This document shows, one piece after another, positions 43,025 to 44,142 of a DNA stretch of 44,142 nt (positions within the stretch are counted from its first letter, which is position 1; every line of letters starts with the position of its first letter). The stretch lies in the NCBI GenBank assembly GCA_944325225.1, contig CALUZQ010000012.1:1-44142 (forward strand), written 5' to 3'. The notes under the pieces were generated by a model, which was given only the letters and a program-made list of their open reading frames with translations, ran no database searches and was not told the DNA's origin. The DNA is from an uncultured Elusimicrobiales bacterium. Lineage in GTDB: Bacteria > Elusimicrobiota > Elusimicrobia > Elusimicrobiales > Elusimicrobiaceae. The position numbers and the translations under genes were made by a program.

Positions 43025-43067
43025 GTTACATACGGAAATTGTCAAAGAACGCTTCCTGTAAATAAGT

Positions 43068-43094
43068 ATTATATTGTATCATTTCTTATAACAA
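43068..43094 (-). promoter_or_regulatory. probable ssrA promoter
   Basis: On the minus strand TTGTTA (43089-43094), a 15-nt spacer and TATAAT (43068-43073) lie about 44 nt before the mature tmRNA 5' end, which leaves a short leader for RNase P. TTGACA at 43040-43045 is too close to the RNA to serve as its -35 box. Confidence 0.45.
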
Positions 43095-43121
43095 TTTTGC
43101 GAAGCAAAGGCAATATCCTAT

Positions 43122-43532
43122 ATGTATGTAACCACCAAACCGACCATTTATTTAATAGACGGGCTGAATCTGGTACGGAGTTTTTTATACGAGTTCTCCC
43201 GAACGGAAGAGGAAGTAACAGCCGATTTCCTTGATTTTTTAAGCGAAATTTCTCAGGACGAACACTACGCCATGCACCAATACGAGGTTATTTTTGACGG
43301 TGCATTCCGGCCGGTCGGCCCTTTGTACCGCGGCGGCGTGCATATTTCGTTTTCCGAGGAGGACTCGGCTGACCAGATTATTTACGAACGAGCCGGTTTT
43401 TTAAGCCAAAGCGGCCAGCGGGTAATTGCCGTAACCGACGACCGTCAGTTGCAGCAATCCCTAAAAAACCTGGGCGTCAAAACGCTTTTTTGCCGAAAAT
43501 TTTATAACAGTTTAAAAACCTTTGAAAAATAA
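43122..43532 (+). CDS. YacP-like NYN-domain protein (putative RNase)
   Basis: The 136-residue product fits the NYN/PIN fold of the YacP (Rae1) family: YLIDGLNLVR with the first acidic residue, the VIFDGAF strand, EEDSADQIIYERA with the second acidic pair and VTDDRQLQ with the third. These acidic residues bind metal in ribosome-associated or mRNA-cleaving nucleases. It is shorter than B. subtilis YacP (about 170). AAAGG lies 11 nt before the ATG. It sits between ssrA (divergent) and a tRNA gene, a position in keeping with a translation-linked role. Confidence 0.8.
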   Translation: MYVTTKPTIYLIDGLNLVRSFLYEFSRTEEEVTADFLDFLSEISQDEHYAMHQYEVIFDGAFRPVGPLYRGGVHISFSEEDSADQIIYERAGFLSQSGQRVIAVTDDRQLQQSLKNLGVKTLFCRKFYNSLKTFEK

Positions 43533-43575
43533 TTTAAAAATCCGCCATAAAAAAAGTGCAAAGGACGCGTTTTTT

Positions 43576-43584
43576 TGTTAAAAT
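43576..43584 (+). promoter_or_regulatory. probable tRNA-Leu promoter (extended -10)
   Basis: TGTTAAAAT lies 12 nt before the tRNA 5' end, with the TG-n element of an extended -10 box. No clear -35 box is seen; the preceding bases hold T7. Confidence 0.45.
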
Positions 43585-43596
43585 AAATCTATAAGA

Positions 43597-43679
43597 GGGC
43601 TGGTGGCGGAATGGCAGACGCGACAGACTTAAAATCTGTTGACCGCAAGGTCGTGGGGGTTCAAGTCCCCCCCTGCCCA
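43597..43679 (+). tRNA. tRNA-Leu (anticodon UAA)
   Basis: The 83-nt cloverleaf has anticodon stem ACAGA/TCTGT with loop CTTAAAA (anticodon TAA), long variable arm GACC-GCAA-GGTC, and T arm GGGGG-TTCAAGT-CCCCC. The D arm is GCG-GAATGGCAGA-CGC. The acceptor stem GGGCTGG/CCTGCCC has a U:U mismatch at pair 5:68. The 3' CCA is not encoded (A73 is followed by CTT). The long variable arm and the anticodon fix the identity. Confidence 0.93.
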
Positions 43680-43725
43680 CTTAACACTTCCTGCCATTCA
43701 ATCAAACCCACCGGTACAAAAATCT

Positions 43726-44142
43726 ATGTTAGAAGATATCAACCGTACACTTGCTAAGTGTCTTAATTGGGTTGGCACCGTGTTGCCGTTGGGAATCAAA
43801 TTTTTTGCTGTTGCCGTAGCGGCGGCGGCTATATTCTTATTTTTTGATTTGCGCACCTTGGGCGTATTGTGCTTGCTGGCCGGTTGTTTTTGTGCGTTTT
43901 TCTTCCGCGATCCGAAACGCGAAACCGTTTTTGCCGACGACGAAATCGCCTGCCCGGCGGACGGAACCGTCCTTTCCATTAAAACGGAAGACGATCCGAA
44001 CTCCGTGGTAATCCGCATTTTTCTGTCTATTTTTGATGTGCATATCCAACGCGCTACGGTAAACGGCAGAACGGGTGAAATTTTCTACAACAAAGGAACC
44101 TTTCTGTCTGCCAACAACCCCGCGGCCGCCAACAACGAACGC
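43726..44142 (+). CDS. psd: phosphatidylserine decarboxylase, cut by contig end
   Basis: 139 codons are read without a stop before the window ends. The start MLEDINRTLAKCLNWVG is followed by two hydrophobic stretches (about 22-60), FFRDPKRE, the PADGTV motif and IFLSIFDVHIQRATVNG, all typical of the short Psd family that makes phosphatidylethanolamine. The self-cleaving LGST/GSS-type serine motif should lie in the missing part. No Shine-Dalgarno is seen. TACAAA (43715-43720) is 5 nt before the ATG. It could instead be read through from the tRNA transcript 46 nt upstream. Confidence 0.88.
   Translation, partial: MLEDINRTLAKCLNWVGTVLPLGIKFFAVAVAAAAIFLFFDLRTLGVLCLLAGCFCAFFFRDPKRETVFADDEIACPADGTVLSIKTEDDPNSVVIRIFLSIFDVHIQRATVNGRTGEIFYNKGTFLSANNPAAANNER

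Overview
The window looks like one contig from a Gram-negative, gut-type member of the Elusimicrobiota (Elusimicrobium-like). This is inferred from gene content. There are dispersed type IV pilin-like genes with the PilD-type GFTLIELL motif, a PilT ATPase, LPS-transport genes (lptE, lptF, lptG), a giant SprA-like outer-membrane protein, and a fermentative ptb-buk pair. No 16S rRNA is present, so the taxonomic call is an inference. Both ends are broken. Bases 1-18 match the 3' end of the Illumina TruSeq adapter exactly and are not biological. Base 19 opens inside a truncated pilin gene, and the last gene (psd) runs off base 44142.

Layout. Positions 19-2725 form a repeat-rich accessory zone: the pilin fragment, a secreted Cys-rich surface protein, three copies of a 30-bp repeat and a nested palindromic element of about 560 bp. 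Positions 2726-7839 hold xerD and the conserved leuS-lptE-holA order. Positions 7877-11985 hold a second pilin, a DedA protein, a GH3 hexosaminidase and a metallophosphoesterase. Positions 12097-16617 hold gltX, a GYF-domain membrane protein and pilT. Positions 16745-21969 hold a short uvrC, rpsT, a NupG-like transporter, yajQ and a TPR protein. A third pilin follows (22024-22578). A long minus-strand run (29906 down to 22827) reads lpd-trmJ-buk-ptb-M23 peptidase-two tandem P-loop ATPases-SEC-C protein. Positions 29984-38396 hold radC, comF, the 1,884-residue SprA-like protein and a trypsin-like protease. Positions 38521-44142 hold lptF-lptG, a receiver-only regulator, a phosphohexomutase, tmRNA, a YacP-type protein, tRNA-Leu(UAA) and partial psd.

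How the genes work together. Several genes build the envelope: LptE/F/G move LPS, Psd makes phosphatidylethanolamine, DedA probably recycles lipid carrier, GH3 and M23 enzymes trim peptidoglycan, and the SprA-like barrel and pilins form the surface. The lpd-buk-ptb neighbourhood suggests ATP-yielding fermentation of acyl-CoA, possibly from branched-chain oxoacids.

The most interesting signal is a promoter-like module upstream of all three pilin starts and, in altered form, of the Cys-rich surface protein. It has a TTGACT -35 box and a poly-T run of 11-13 filling the spacer. The -10 box is TAAATT at the pilins and TACAGT at the surface protein. In three of the four copies a perfect 17-bp palindrome abuts the -35 box. 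At the pilins the -10 box ends only 6 nt before ATG and there is no Shine-Dalgarno, so these mRNAs may be leaderless. The same -10-to-ATG spacing recurs at xerD, dedA, uvrC, lptF and the protease gene. Tract length differs by one base between copies, so slipped-strand variation of a surface-protein regulon is a testable hypothesis.
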